Origin: Fluviicola sp.
GTDB taxonomy: Bacteria; Bacteroidota; Bacteroidia; Flavobacteriales_D; Crocinitomicaceae
DNA length: 64,000 nucleotides
Assembly (NCBI GenBank): GCA_002734065.2
Contig: NVXU02000045.1
Coordinates: 62,001-126,000 of the forward strand
Direction of reading: 5' to 3'
Shown in pieces: positions 9,039 through 18,755 of this stretch. Every line of letters begins with the position of its first letter. Within the stretch, counting starts at the first letter, position 1. The notes under the pieces are model-generated. The model did no database searches. It saw nothing but the letters and a program-made list of their open reading frames with translations, and was not told the DNA's origin. The translations under genes and the position numbers were made by a program.

Positions 9039-10097
9039 CTATTTCTCTATTATGCCATCGTGAGTTGTCAATGAAGAGACATCAAGTGGGAAATAAATGT
9101 GTCCAAGCAACAGCGGATTGAAGACAAAGTATTGGCATTTAACAAGTTGTCCGCTTGGTAGAACTGCCCAGAAATGATCAGCATCTGTGTCGTGATAATC
9201 CACAAAACTTTTGTCTTTTCTTACTTCCTTCATTTGTATTCTAAAACATCTGATAGAAGTCGAATTTCCGTTGGTTTCATCAACTGTTAGGACAGCAAAC
9301 GGAGTTGTTTTCTTTAAACTATCAATCTGCATTGGGTTTAAAACGTAATTCGGTTTGTTGTAGTGAATTTTCTTGTAGTTATTCAAATAACGAAAAACCA
9401 TTGCGGTGTCAATGTTATCTAAAACTTGATCTTGTTGTAAGACTTTAAAAGACGAGCCACTGTTTATAACAGTAAAACTACGTGCTGGTTCGTCATTTAC
9501 TTTTACATCTACCTTTGCTATTTCAGAAATATCTAGGCTAAAAATATTGGTACACATCCATTTTCTCGGGTCTGCGAAAAAAGTAGGCGAAACGAAGCCA
9601 TTCATACCCTTTATTTTCATTATCACAGGATATTCAGACCTTCCAGTTCCAGATGCATCGAGTTGCATTATTTGCCCATAATGATCTTGTGTTGCGTCGC
9701 CGATGTACCATGTTTTGGACCATTCTCCATTTTGAAAAATTTCAACCTTCAAATGAAGACTTGCCATTTTTAATTTCGAGGATTCCAGAGCAGTTTCAGG
9801 TAAATATCCTTTAAATTCAATATTCTTAATGGCATCTAGAACGAAAGCAGCACTTTCTTGGCTGATGCAACCTCCGTCTTTGTCTGTCCAAATATCGCCA
9901 TTCTTTTTTAGTTCAAAAACAGCTCCGTTCGGTTCAGAAATGATGACTTTATCAACCGTTTCTATTTCTTTAATGGCAAATTCTATCAGTTGTGTATGTG
10001 CATCCGACTGCCCTTTATTCTGATTCAACTGATAGATATAATAAGAGAGTCCTACTATAACAAGCAATGAAACGACAAGTAGAATTAGTTTTTTCAT
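9039..10097 (-). CDS. DUF4340-like membrane-anchored protein after gldG
   Basis: 352 residues. One N-terminal membrane anchor (about 4-24, ILLVVSLLVIVGLSYYIYQL) is followed by a soluble extracytoplasmic part with DUF4340 features: VDKVIISEPNGAVFELKKNG, then WYIGDAT and SEYPVIMKIKG. It starts one base after the end of gldG, so it is the third gene of the gldF-gldG operon. Such proteins are common beside GldG-type auxiliary proteins of ABC transporters. It probably acts with GldFG at the periplasmic side of the inner membrane; the exact role is unknown. Confidence 0.75.
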   Translation of the reverse strand: MKKLILLVVSLLVIVGLSYYIYQLNQNKGQSDAHTQLIEFAIKEIETVDKVIISEPNGAVFELKKNGDIWTDKDGGCISQESAAFVLDAIKNIEFKGYLPETALESSKLKMASLHLKVEIFQNGEWSKTWYIGDATQDHYGQIMQLDASGTGRSEYPVIMKIKGMNGFVSPTFFADPRKWMCTNIFSLDISEIAKVDVKVNDEPARSFTVINSGSSFKVLQQDQVLDNIDTAMVFRYLNNYKKIHYNKPNYVLNPMQIDSLKKTTPFAVLTVDETNGNSTSIRCFRIQMKEVRKDKSFVDYHDTDADHFWAVLPSGQLVKCQYFVFNPLLLGHIYFPLDVSSLTTHDGIIEK

Positions 10098-10098
10098 A

Positions 10099-11886
10099 TC
10101 AACGAGTGTATTTTTTCTTTCGAATATAAGTAATCAAAAAGGACAATAAGAGAATTAGAAGAATAGGCAGGCCAATATTTAAGATTCTGAAAAAACTTGC
10201 CTTTTTCTTTACTTTCTCTTTATCCATTTCATGAATGTCAATTTGGCGACTTCTAATGTCTAAAACAGAATTGTCTCCCATCATATAGTCGGTCATGTTC
10301 TGAAAAAATTCTTGGTTACCAAAGAAGTGCCTAAATCGGAGATTGATGAGCTCTTGACTGTATTGCAGATCATTGACTTTCTTCGGTCTGTATTGCCAAG
10401 CACCTCCCAATCGAGTTGGCATTGAATCATATTCATTGGCAATCCATCTTCCGTTACCAACAAGCAGTACTTTTCCTTCTAATTGACTTTTTTCGTAGAA
10501 ATGAATGTCCTTATTCTTGGCAAATTCATCGACGATTCTATTTCTAAAGTGAGATTTAAACATTCCTTCTGCCAATCCAGCCAAACATTTTTTATTCGAC
10601 TCACTTTCTGGGTTCGCAACCAATTCAGGAGTCTTCCCATAATTCTTGTAAATACCCAAGTTAAGCAAAGGTGCCATTCCACTGACCGTAGAATTAGTAC
10701 TTGACGTAAGAATTGGCGTCAACGCAATATTTGGGTCGTTTCCAACAAATTGAATCTCGTTTACATACTTCAAAGACACGGGCTCTATGTTTTTAGACAT
10801 CGGATGAGAGGTCGGTGTTGCCAAAACATGATAAAACCACGGAATCAGAGATTGATCAGCCAAAGGAACCTGCATGGGAACACATCGAACATCCATGACT
10901 AAGTTGTCGTTGATTTTTAGGCCGTAATCAAATAACATTTTGTCAATTCTTAAAGCAGGATATCGTGATGTGTGCGTTTCTCCTTTTGCTCTCAGGGAGT
11001 CTTCATTCAAGTACAATTCATCTAAGAAACACATTAAACGACCACCTTTCATTACAAATTGGTCGATTAAATATAAATCTTTGTTGCTAAACGGTGTTCG
11101 TGGACGGGGAATAATCAATCCTTGTAAGTTGTTTAAGGCATCGATAGAATCGTTGAGTGTAATATCGGCAACGGCATAATAGGGCGAAATTAATGCTCGA
11201 ACTCGTTGCGTTTCGGCGTAAGTTAATTCTCCATGCCCGTGCAAAAAGGCAATGCGCGGTTTTTTGTCCTGCGTTGCCCGTCTTAACGAACTCACCAACA
11301 TGTATTCAAGGTTGTTGATTGAATTCTGAATAACAGCAGTCATATTGTTCAACTGATACGGTTGTCCCGTATTCGAACCTGGAAGAAATTGTATGCTTTG
11401 TACAGTAGAGCCGCCATATTCAATAATCGCGCCTGGCCATAACATCATCTGACTTTGCGCTCCGTCTTTCATATAGACCAAATCCATAGGGAGAATTCCC
11501 TTGCCGTTTGCCCAAATGGTTTCATTTAATTCTCGCTGTTCCTCTTCTGTCCCCACTTTTGGATCGATGAATTGGTATTCAATTTTATTTCCAGCAATTT
11601 CCTTGAATTCGAGTAATTTATCTTCTATTGCGTCTCGAAACATTTTTATTTCTGCAGGAAGATTACCAGCAAGATAAATTTTCAAATTTAATCGTGTCGT
11701 AAAACTTTCAGTGTCCTTTAGGTACTCTTTTGTTCCATTCGCAAGAGAATAGCGTTGATCTGCAGTCATGTCATAGCGCTTGTAAACAAAAGAACTGATG
11801 ATATTGACAAGAATAATGGCAACAATGACAATGACTAAGAATGTCCAGTTGTAAAACCCTTTGATGAAATTTTTCTTTTCTGCCAT
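10099..11886 (-). CDS. gldG: Gliding-motility ABC transporter auxiliary protein GldG
   Basis: 595 residues. A membrane segment at about 12-32 and another at the C-terminus (about 570-590, ILNIGLPILLILLLSFLITY) enclose a large periplasmic domain of the GldG/ABC_transp_aux type (DQRYSLANGTKEYL, QSIQFLPGSNTGQPY, RIAFLHGHGELTYAE, GLIIPRPRTPFSNKDLYLID). GldG works with the permease GldF and the ATPase GldA, which is not in the window. The complex is linked to gliding in Flavobacterium, though it is also kept in species not known to glide. It starts 2 bases after the gldF stop. Confidence 0.93.
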   Translation of the reverse strand: MAEKKNFIKGFYNWTFLVIVIVAIILVNIISSFVYKRYDMTADQRYSLANGTKEYLKDTESFTTRLNLKIYLAGNLPAEIKMFRDAIEDKLLEFKEIAGNKIEYQFIDPKVGTEEEQRELNETIWANGKGILPMDLVYMKDGAQSQMMLWPGAIIEYGGSTVQSIQFLPGSNTGQPYQLNNMTAVIQNSINNLEYMLVSSLRRATQDKKPRIAFLHGHGELTYAETQRVRALISPYYAVADITLNDSIDALNNLQGLIIPRPRTPFSNKDLYLIDQFVMKGGRLMCFLDELYLNEDSLRAKGETHTSRYPALRIDKMLFDYGLKINDNLVMDVRCVPMQVPLADQSLIPWFYHVLATPTSHPMSKNIEPVSLKYVNEIQFVGNDPNIALTPILTSSTNSTVSGMAPLLNLGIYKNYGKTPELVANPESESNKKCLAGLAEGMFKSHFRNRIVDEFAKNKDIHFYEKSQLEGKVLLVGNGRWIANEYDSMPTRLGGAWQYRPKKVNDLQYSQELINLRFRHFFGNQEFFQNMTDYMMGDNSVLDIRSRQIDIHEMDKEKVKKKASFFRILNIGLPILLILLLSFLITYIRKKKYTR

Positions 11887-11888
11887 CT

Positions 11889-12629
11889 CTATTTTTTTAA
11901 GGATTTAATCACTGTCAATGCGCTGTATATGAAAAGCACAATCAGAGAAATAAAATAAACGATGTTCTTTGTATCAATGACACCTCTTTGTATAGAATTA
12001 TAGTGATAACTCATACCGAAGTATTGCGCGACCGAATCGAAATCGCCCATGAGGTTGTACGAACCTAGTAAGGCTAAACCTCCGATGTCTGGCATAAACG
12101 TCCAACAGAGAAAGAGTGCTAAAATAAAAGCAACAATCTGGCTGCTGGTGAGTGCAGAAGTAAAAATCCCCATGGCGACAAACGCAGAACCAATCATAAT
12201 CAATCCGAGGTAGGATGTAATTGTTGCCCCGTGATCAAAAGAATCGGGTTCAAGAGCAAGCTGCGTCATGGAATAGTAATAAATCAATGTGGGAAGAATA
12301 GCGATGAGCATCAATGTGACACTTGCAAAATATTTTGCCAATAAGATTTTGAGGTCGGAAATAGGTCGAGTAAAAAGTAATTCCATGGTTCCTGTTCTTC
12401 GTTCTTCGGCAATAGACCGCATGGTAATTGCAGGAATAAGAATTAGAAAAATAATGGGTGAAGAATTGAAGAAAGGAATTAAATCAGCCTCACTTCCTTC
12501 TAAAAGGTTGGCGTCTGTGGATGCAACCCAATGCATAATTCCAGAAGCAATTAAGTATATCAGGATGAAAACATATCCGATAATAGAACTTAAAAAACTA
12601 CGAATTTCTTTAAAATAGAGTGCTCTCAT
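11889..12629 (-). CDS. gldF: Gliding-motility ABC transporter permease GldF
   Basis: 246 residues with about six membrane segments, including FLSSIIGYVFILIYLIASGI (12-31) and IVYFISLIVLFIYSALTVI near the end. The ABC-2 type signature MRSIAEERRTGTMELLFTRP (69-88) is clear and matches GldF. It is the first gene of the operon, before gldG. The ATPase partner GldA would have to be encoded elsewhere. Confidence 0.94.
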   Translation of the reverse strand: MRALYFKEIRSFLSSIIGYVFILIYLIASGIMHWVASTDANLLEGSEADLIPFFNSSPIIFLILIPAITMRSIAEERRTGTMELLFTRPISDLKILLAKYFASVTLMLIAILPTLIYYYSMTQLALEPDSFDHGATITSYLGLIMIGSAFVAMGIFTSALTSSQIVAFILALFLCWTFMPDIGGLALLGSYNLMGDFDSVAQYFGMSYHYNSIQRGVIDTKNIVYFISLIVLFIYSALTVIKSLKK

Positions 12630-12663
12630 TTGTTGCTTTGAAAAATAAATTCATAATATTATT

Positions 12664-12692
12664 CAAAAATAAGATTTCATTTTGATATACAA
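12664..12692 (-). promoter_or_regulatory. Promoter for the gldF operon
   Basis: On the minus strand TTG (12690-12692), 18 bases and TATTTTTG (12664-12671) approximate the TTG/TAnnTTTG consensus, giving a leader of about 30 bases. The spacer is slightly short. Confidence 0.45.
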
Positions 12693-12755
12693 GGTTAAAT
12701 TATGTGAAGTGAGGCAAGCATTTAGTAAAAGAGGATTGTTGATAACGTTAAAAAA

Positions 12756-12811
12756 GGGTGTATAGGTTTGTACGGGTAGGTCGCGACCCACCCGTACAAA
12801 CCTATACACCC
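12756..12811. repeat. GTACGGG-core palindrome, copy 1
   Basis: Arms of 25 bases (12756-12780 and 12787-12811) pair at 24 positions plus one G-T, around the loop TCGCGA. The inner stem GTACGGG/CCCGTAC and the CGCGA loop are shared with 19727-19774, while the outer arms differ. It lies between the upstream region of gldF and the end of the collagen-like gene. Confidence 0.9.
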
Positions 12812-12826
12812 TGTGAGTAAAAAAGC

Positions 12827-15800
12827 CTATTGCTTCATCATTCTCTTTGTCGCAACAATTTTTCCATCAGCAACTAGAGAGTAAGTATAAACTCCAGAGC
12901 TTAGGTCATTTGCATAGACATTGATTTGTCCTTCTCCTCTGTCTTGCACATCAACCGTATTGATTAACTTGCCCATTCCATCGTAGAAGTGAATTTGCGC
13001 TTTCTGCACCGATTCTGGAATAGAAAAAGTAATCACCGTTCTTTCTGCAAAAGGATTCGGTACATTCTGATTCAACACAATGTTGTTTCTGTCAGAAAGT
13101 TCGATATCGATGATTTCGATTAAACGTTCTTGCACTTCTTCAGGTGTATCTTCAACCGATAAAGAATTCATTTGGCAAAGTACGGGAAGGATTGCGCTTA
13201 GGCAATTTTCGAGAAGTGTGAGACGATCGTTGAGGTTTTGAATTAGCGAATCACTTGCGCTCAATTCTGTTTCCAAACTATCGATAGTTGCATTGTTCTC
13301 TTTTACATTAGCAATTAACATCGGTACAAAATCTGTGTAGTCTAATGTTTTGAAAGAGTAAGCTGGGCTTATTAATACTCCCAAAGAGTCTCTTTCAGCA
13401 GGAAGCGTATTTTCATACACGACTTCAGGGATTATTGCCTCAACTTCTTGTGCAATTAAACCATATTTCAATCCAGACGGTAAAGCTAGCCTTGGATTAA
13501 CAGAAGTGTCATAGTTAAACGTAACTGGGTTCAACTGATTGATAATACTTCTTGCACTTGCATCTGGAATGGTCGTGATGTTTGATTTTAAATTAGCATC
13601 TGATGCTTGCGTTAAAATACCATTTACGTAAACATCTCCATTGAACCAACCTGCCCAATTATCGGCAGCTCCACAAGGATTAGAACCATCAACAGCTGCG
13701 TAAATTCCAATATTTGAAGTGGAACTACCCGTTGCTCTTGTGAAAACACCGAAACTTTCACCGCCATAGCACAATCCAGCTGGTGGTTCTGAAACAAATT
13801 GTCCTCCATAGGAAAACGCCCCATCCGTTAACACTGCTTGTCCTCTTACACCAATATTGACGCCTTTTCCAAGTGCTTCACCACGAACACCCTCGACTCT
13901 GGTTGAAGTATATACACTAAACCCTTGCCCTAATAAACCAATTATAGATTTATCTGCATGGAGGCCATAAACGGTTCCTTTTGCTCCAGAATATTGGTCA
14001 GGAGCAAACCCGATGTTGTTTGGATCCATAAATGTTAAAAAATGTGCACCTGTCTGTTCAGTTGTGTTGAAGAGATTCAATTTTGCTGAAGCTCCCAAAA
14101 TATAGTTCTGAGGATTACCTGGGTAAACAGCAGCTCCCGGAGTGAAAGGTTGTGCTCCGATAGAAACTCTCTCTATCCCTTGTGTGTTTGAGTTGTTGTT
14201 TGTAGTTGAAAAAACTAAATCATTCCCATTTAATGGTATTTCAGTATCGTGGAGTAACGCCCCAGGTCCATTAAACGAAACGGTATTTGCAATTATTTCC
14301 TGTCCTAGTTGAACGTTGTCTGCAGGGTTTATGGTTAGACCATTGTCAGCTGTAACAGATGCGCCTTGAGGACCAGTTGCTCCAGTAGCACCTTGAGGAC
14401 CAATAGGGCCAGGGAAACCTATAGCACCTTGAGCACCTGTTAAACCTGTTGGACCTTGTGGTCCCACAGGGCCAGGAAAACCGTTCGGACCAATTGGACC
14501 AGGAAAACCTATAGCACCTTGAGCGCCTGGCAAACCTATTGGACCTTGTGGCCCAACGGGACCAGGAAAACCGTTCGGACCAGTTGGGCCTGGGATACCT
14601 TGAGGACCTAAGCAATCCAACGCATCCCAAACTAAATCTCCATTTACATCTTCACTAGCATCTTGAATACCGTTTCCGTTTAAATCCCAGCAAGCTAGAC
14701 CGATTGTTGGGCTTAACGTCAGTACAACATCTCCATCACCATCAACCGTTAAGACTTTCGTATTGTCAACTCCATTTACACCATTTGCAATGGTTGGAGC
14801 AGAAGAAGGTAGCTTTGTAAAACGCAAACCACTCGCATTTGTATTACCATATTGTGCATTATTCATGTTTGCACTGATTTCTACAGTGTTACTGGTTGTG
14901 CAAAATTGAGAAGGGTTTGGTTGGCCTCCAAATCCAACACCTCCGGTCTCTCCATTAAGCGAAGCGAACCAAAAATGGAAGTTTCTATTGGCAATTACTC
15001 TATCGGTTGTCAATTGATTACCAATAATGCCACCAATATTTGGGAAACCGTTCACAGTACATGGAACGCCTAACTGAATTGTGCCATTGGCATCTACCGA
15101 AACACCATTGTTGGCGTTAGGTGTAAAAGTTGTTGGTAAAGTACCCCAAGTTCCATCTCCTAATAATACTTGTGTATTATCTTGAGGGAATGCTAAACGT
15201 CTAAAACGGATGTCATTTGGATCGCCTCCAGTTGCTTTTCCTAAAATTAAACTTTCTGCAGGGCCTTGTGGTACATATCTAAAACGACCATTGCCGTTTA
15301 CATTTAACCGAACTTGATTAATTGTAGCACCACCACGGTGAACAAAAACAGTTCGTCTTTGACTCCCTTCCATCGGGATAATATTCAAACCAAAATTCCA
15401 TGCATGAAAATCTGTATATGCATTGGTATTTGTACCATTTCCTAAACCTCTTGTTAAACGAAATTGGATGTCATTATCTACAACCTCCAATTGTCTTTGC
15501 CCAGGTATTTCGGCAGGTTCTGCCTGTTGCCCTATTCTCCAAAATCTATTGTTTGGATGCACAAAAGCATGTACGGTATTGGTGGTGGCAAATTTATACA
15601 TGCCATTATTCGTTTCGGCATTAAAATAAAAGCCATTATAATTTGCTCTTTCTTCTAACCTCAACCCTTGTCCACTTATTTGCCCATTTAAACCCCAAAC
15701 TATGTGTGTCTCATTGGCACCGGCAGAGTTGGAGGTAAACATATCTAAGTTGCCAAAATTAGATGGCCCACCTGCGTTAATAATGCGTAACCCGTCTCCA

Positions 15801-16006
15801 GTGTTACCTATCAAGGAGGTTAAAGCACTGCCCGTGGTGAACTGGGCTCGGAAGATACCTTGCGTGTATATGTTGATAGGGGTAGGGGTAAAAGTACCGA
15901 AGTTATTTCCAAGTATTCCATTATTAAGTGTTCCATTCGATAGCCAGTATTGACCATAGGATAGATTTGAACACAGTAAAAGTGCTACTATTATTTTTGT
16001 TTTCAT
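12827..16006 (-). CDS. Secreted collagen-like protein with S74 chaperone and T9SS type A signal
   Basis: 1059 residues. A signal peptide (about 1-18, ending SYGQ) is followed by a repetitive beta-rich region, an Asp/Asn-rich turn ([13 protein letters not shown], near 445) and about 27 Gly-X-Y triplets (465-547). These contain a 30-residue unit repeated twice, also as a 90-base DNA repeat. Then come a receptor-like region and a peptidase S74 intramolecular chaperone (about 800-920, starting SDANLKSNI, with [15 protein letters not shown]). A predicted coiled coil and a T9SS type A sorting domain (about 975-1059, [12 protein letters not shown] to KRMMKQ) end the protein. The collagen part and S74 domain suggest a trimeric surface fibre. 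It is second in an operon after the type B protein, 3 bases away. Confidence 0.85.
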   Translation of the reverse strand: MKTKIIVALLLCSNLSYGQYWLSNGTLNNGILGNNFGTFTPTPINIYTQGIFRAQFTTGSALTSLIGNTGDGLRIINAGGPSNFGNLDMFTSNSAGANETHIVWGLNGQISGQGLRLEERANYNGFYFNAETNNGMYKFATTNTVHAFVHPNNRFWRIGQQAEPAEIPGQRQLEVVDNDIQFRLTRGLGNGTNTNAYTDFHAWNFGLNIIPMEGSQRRTVFVHRGGATINQVRLNVNGNGRFRYVPQGPAESLILGKATGGDPNDIRFRRLAFPQDNTQVLLGDGTWGTLPTTFTPNANNGVSVDANGTIQLGVPCTVNGFPNIGGIIGNQLTTDRVIANRNFHFWFASLNGETGGVGFGGQPNPSQFCTTSNTVEISANMNNAQYGNTNASGLRFTKLPSSAPTIANGVNGVDNTKVLTVDGDGDVVLTLSPTIGLACWDLNGNGIQDASEDVNGDLVWDALDCLGPQGIPGPTGPNGFPGPVGPQGPIGLPGAQGAIGFPGPIGPNGFPGPVGPQGPTGLTGAQGAIGFPGPIGPQGATGATGPQGASVTADNGLTINPADNVQLGQEIIANTVSFNGPGALLHDTEIPLNGNDLVFSTTNNNSNTQGIERVSIGAQPFTPGAAVYPGNPQNYILGASAKLNLFNTTEQTGAHFLTFMDPNNIGFAPDQYSGAKGTVYGLHADKSIIGLLGQGFSVYTSTRVEGVRGEALGKGVNIGVRGQAVLTDGAFSYGGQFVSEPPAGLCYGGESFGVFTRATGSSTSNIGIYAAVDGSNPCGAADNWAGWFNGDVYVNGILTQASDANLKSNITTIPDASARSIINQLNPVTFNYDTSVNPRLALPSGLKYGLIAQEVEAIIPEVVYENTLPAERDSLGVLISPAYSFKTLDYTDFVPMLIANVKENNATIDSLETELSASDSLIQNLNDRLTLLENCLSAILPVLCQMNSLSVEDTPEEVQERLIEIIDIELSDRNNIVLNQNVPNPFAERTVITFSIPESVQKAQIHFYDGMGKLINTVDVQDRGEGQINVYANDLSSGVYTYSLVADGKIVATKRMMKQ

Positions 16007-16009
16007 AAT

Positions 16010-16963
16010 TCATCGTATTAGATGAACCATTCCATGATATTGTTCTTTTTTTTCTTCTTTGCAGTCCCTTTTTAAAGATACCTTGTAAAAATAGACTCCC
16101 TCACCCATTTTGTTTTGAGCTTTAGATTGTCCATCCCATTCAAAAGGGTAGTCCAATTCTTGTATAATATTTCCCCAACGATTCAGTATGAAAACTTTTT
16201 CGATACTACCTGCGCCATCAATTGGTCCAAATAAATCATTAACGCCATCATTATTAGGTGTAAAAACATTTGGAAAGACAGGAAGCCCTGATTTAACCTC
16301 AACGAGGCTCACATCATCTATATAAAAGTAAGTATCATAACTTTGTGCTACAGTATTTTGATTTACTTCTACATAACTATCTGTGCTATCATTTAAGAAA
16401 TGACCTATTGTAAGATAATTATACTCTTTCTCCGCTTTGAATTGAAATTGTATTTCTACCCAGCCCAACGTGTCATCAATCAAAGTTGAAACATCAGTAT
16501 ATTGTGGTGTAAAAAGATTGTATAAATAATCATTGGTATCAATTTCACTTTCGGAAAAATAAAACCCAATATTTCTCATAGAAAATCGATACAAATTGGA
16601 TAGATTAAAGTATGCCGTAATTAAATATGTTTTGGCACATCCAATTGTCTCAGAAAATTCAAGTTGCACGTATTCTCGATAATGAAAATTGTTGATTCCA
16701 TCAATAGCACCAAAACCGACCATTCCATCACCTGAACGTGGGAATTGCTCCCAATAAGGCATGAAATCGCAATTATTATAATAATCAGAAGTACTAGGCG
16801 TTGTTTCGCATGGGTTGTACACAAATTTACATTTTTCAACTTGGGTCATCCCATCCGGGCACGTCCAATACTCTTCAAAATCTCCATTAAGAATTAAATT
16901 TTCTTGCCCTATCGTATTAAAAGCAAGAAGAAAAAAGAACAATATATTTTTGAAATAGTTCAA
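16010..16963 (-). CDS. Secreted protein with T9SS type B (gliding-associated) C-terminal domain
   Basis: 317 residues. A signal peptide (about 1-19, ending TIGQ) is followed by a galactose-binding-like domain that opens NLILNGDFEEY and contains six or more cysteines, then a C-terminal CHU_C / type B sorting domain (about 228-317: FPNVFTPNNDGVNDLFGP, VFILNRWGNIIQE, GEGVYFYKV). Type B signals send proteins through the outer membrane and, in known cases, retain them at the surface or release them with a partner. It is the first gene of the pair with the collagen-like protein, so the two may form one surface structure; that is inference. Confidence 0.85.
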   Translation of the reverse strand: MNYFKNILFFFLLAFNTIGQENLILNGDFEEYWTCPDGMTQVEKCKFVYNPCETTPSTSDYYNNCDFMPYWEQFPRSGDGMVGFGAIDGINNFHYREYVQLEFSETIGCAKTYLITAYFNLSNLYRFSMRNIGFYFSESEIDTNDYLYNLFTPQYTDVSTLIDDTLGWVEIQFQFKAEKEYNYLTIGHFLNDSTDSYVEVNQNTVAQSYDTYFYIDDVSLVEVKSGLPVFPNVFTPNNDGVNDLFGPIDGAGSIEKVFILNRWGNIIQELDYPFEWDGQSKAQNKMGEGVYFYKVSLKRDCKEEKKEQYHGMVHLIR

Positions 16964-17174
16964 TAATTTATTTTTAAAATTTAATTAATTTTCACCCAAC
17001 AACTAAGCCTTTGAGCGTGGCTTGTAAACATCGCCTATCTAATAGACGAAGATACGGATAAAATGGTTTGCTATTTTTTCATTGGCAGTAGTTTTACTCC
17101 GATTGATATCGGAATTGTTTAGGTAGTTGTAGGGTAAATATAGTGATTTATATTTAACACTCAAAACTTCGTTG

Positions 17175-17206
17175 CTCCTCATCTTTACAAAGTGAAAGAT
17201 GAGGAG
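17175..17206 (+). promoter_or_regulatory. Perfect hairpin covering the Shine-Dalgarno of the XRE gene
   Basis: CTCCTCATCTTT (17175-17186) and AAAGATGAGGAG (17195-17206) form a perfect 12-bp stem with the 8-base loop ACAAAGTG. The right arm contains AGGAG, six bases before GTG at 17213. As RNA it would hide the ribosome site; as DNA it is a palindrome fit for a dimeric repressor. Confidence 0.7.
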
Positions 17207-17212
17207 TGTTTT

Positions 17213-17407
17213 GTGAAATTTGGTGATAGGGTGCGAAAAAGGCGCGTTCATCAAAATATCTCGCAAACGCAACTTGCATTTGAAGCAAAAATTTCTAGAG
17301 AGTATGTTAATCGGATAGAGAATGGAAACGTCAACATTTCATTGGCGAAAATCATTGCTATTTCAGAGGTCTTAGATGTTGAGGTGAAGGATTTGTTTGA
17401 ATTTTAA
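17213..17407 (+). CDS. XRE-family helix-turn-helix regulator
   Basis: 64 residues, nearly all one HTH_3/XRE domain: GDRVRKRRVHQNISQTQLAF, then AKISREYVNRIENG as the recognition part, and SLAKIIAISEVLDVEVKDLF. I chose GTG at 17213 because an AGGAG lies six bases upstream. An upstream GTG at 17192 is in frame but falls in the hairpin loop. The size and layout resemble restriction-modification controller proteins, but no restriction or methylase gene is nearby, so it is an orphan regulator. The hairpin at its start suggests self-control. Confidence 0.85.
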   Translation: MKFGDRVRKRRVHQNISQTQLAFEAKISREYVNRIENGNVNISLAKIIAISEVLDVEVKDLFEF

Positions 17408-17420
17408 AAGAACAGAACGC

Positions 17421-17446
17421 AAAAGATTCGCGTAGCAGCTTTGGGG
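17421..17446. repeat. GAATCTTTCGCG-type dispersed repeat, copy 1
   Basis: AAAAGATTCGCGTAGCAGCT followed by TTGGGG is the reverse complement, with few changes, of two tandem copies at 30095-30146. It sits 14 bases after the XRE stop codon. Confidence 0.7.
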
Positions 17447-17497
17447 TTCACAAATTTCCATCGGGTCAACTCTCTACTCCAAACTCTTGCTAATTAC

Positions 17498-17797
17498 TCA
17501 TGCAAACCCATCAAAATAAGCCTCAACACTCCACGCTTCTGGTTTTTCGGCAAACCAAGGCTTAATTTTAGGCCAAACAGCACCAAAAGTTTCGGAATTT
17601 CGATAATTGTCTAAATCTTTTTGAGATTCCCAGTGAGAATAGGTCATAACAACGGTTGGATGATTAATATCTTGGTACAATTTCATGCCTTTGCATCCAG
17701 GAAATGTATTGACCTTGTGTTTTATCGTGTCGAAGAAAGCCAAAAATTCAGCAATTTTATCTTCCTCAAAAGTCAATTTTACAATGCGTGTAATCAT
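17498..17797 (-). CDS. Antibiotic biosynthesis monooxygenase (ABM) domain protein
   Basis: 99 residues of the dimeric ferredoxin-like ABM fold: an opening strand ITRIVKLTFEEDKIAEFLAFF, then PGCKGMKLYQD, VVMTYSHWESQKDLDNYRNS and a final tryptophan-rich segment (KIKPWFAEKPEAWSVEAY). Despite the name, most members are small enzymes or binding proteins of unknown substrate. It overlaps the SAM hydrolase gene by 4 bases (ATGA), so the two are translationally coupled. Confidence 0.85.
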   Translation of the reverse strand: MITRIVKLTFEEDKIAEFLAFFDTIKHKVNTFPGCKGMKLYQDINHPTVVMTYSHWESQKDLDNYRNSETFGAVWPKIKPWFAEKPEAWSVEAYFDGFA

Positions 17798-18654
17798 GAG
17801 AATAAGTCGTCAATGGTTTGTTTGGAACCTTTCGGTGTGAATTCTATTCTGACAATGTCATTTTTGTGCAAGCCAAACAGTTGCTCTGCCCCTCCATTGG
17901 TTTTCGAAGCACCTCTGTTGATGGCAATTTCGAGCAAGTCGTTCTCGTTAAAGATGGCTACTTTCTCTCCCGGAGGAACCTCGTTATAAGACATAGAAAT
18001 AACGTCAATAAAGTAATCTTTTCTCTTAAAACGAATGATAAATGGAGCATCTTTTCCGTCTCGCTCAAACAAGCTTTTGTGAATATTTGTAATTGCGTTT
18101 CCATAACTGTCGCAATGAATTACATGCCCTTTGATGAGGTTCAATTCTGACACAGCAACAGGAGTAAAAGCATTTTTGAAACCTTCAAACGGAGAAGCGA
18201 TGTCTTTTAATTTCTCCCCTTTGAGAATTCGTGTAGCGGCAGAAAGCAACATGTTTTTCGTCGGAAACTTGAACAGTTTTGGATTGGAAAGAACGTCGTC
18301 AATTCTCCAAAAAGATTGCGGTTTTTCTTCTTTTAGAAAAACACCGAAGAAACCGTTGTCGTTGGAAATGAAATATTGATTATTGTAGAATAAAATAGAG
18401 GGAAAACTACCATCAGAACCGCCGAAATTAACAATTGGTTCACTATCCACCCCAATAACATGAACGGTGCCGTCGGGAAAATCAGCATAACAAGAGGCAA
18501 CATGGTAAGCAGCTTCTGCAACATCGAAAGGTTTAACATCGTGTGTAATATCAATAATGTGGCAATTGTCAACAGATTTTAACAGGGTTCCTTTTAACGA
18601 AGCCACGTAGTGGTCGTTCAGTCCCATATCAGTTGTTAATGTTATTATACCCAT
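17794..18654 (-). CDS. S-adenosyl-L-methionine hydrolase (SAM hydroxide adenosyltransferase)
   Basis: 286 residues of the DUF62/SAM_HAT family, which splits SAM to adenosine and methionine using water. Hallmarks: TLTTDMGLNDHYVASLKGTL (4-23), VIDITHDVKPFDVAEAAYH type segment near 33-52, HVIGVDSEP, and a C-terminal domain with HCDSYGNAITNIHKSLF and SYNEVPPGEKVAIFNENDLLEIAINRG. The start with ATG at 18654 is well placed. The gene leads a two-gene operon with the ABM protein. The physiological role of the enzyme in Bacteroidota is not settled. Confidence 0.9.
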   Translation of the reverse strand: MGIITLTTDMGLNDHYVASLKGTLLKSVDNCHIIDITHDVKPFDVAEAAYHVASCYADFPDGTVHVIGVDSEPIVNFGGSDGSFPSILFYNNQYFISNDNGFFGVFLKEEKPQSFWRIDDVLSNPKLFKFPTKNMLLSAATRILKGEKLKDIASPFEGFKNAFTPVAVSELNLIKGHVIHCDSYGNAITNIHKSLFERDGKDAPFIIRFKRKDYFIDVISMSYNEVPPGEKVAIFNENDLLEIAINRGASKTNGGAEQLFGLHKNDIVRIEFTPKGSKQTIDDLFS

Positions 18655-18692
18655 TGTTGATAAAATCAGCTCGTTTACGCCAAAAAAAGTTC

Positions 18693-18700
18693 TAAATTTG
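18693..18700 (+). promoter_or_regulatory. -7 promoter box for phoH
   Basis: TAAATTTG at 18693-18700 fits TAnnTTTG. The nearest -33 candidate is a TTTA near 18674, so the match is partial. The leader to the TTG start would be about 50 bases. Confidence 0.45.
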
Positions 18701-18755
18701 TATCAAAAATAAGCTTAATTGAGAGATAATTATCTTTCTTAAATAAAAAAAACGA

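Noticed and set aside
14346-14630. 94-residue open frame rich in Trp, Ser and Arg in the collagen-like region
   Set aside because: It is the Gly-X-Y repeat read in another frame; the repetition explains its odd composition.
17192-17212. GTG at 17192 as the XRE start
   Set aside because: It falls in the loop of the hairpin and has no ribosome site; the second GTG has AGGAG at ideal spacing.
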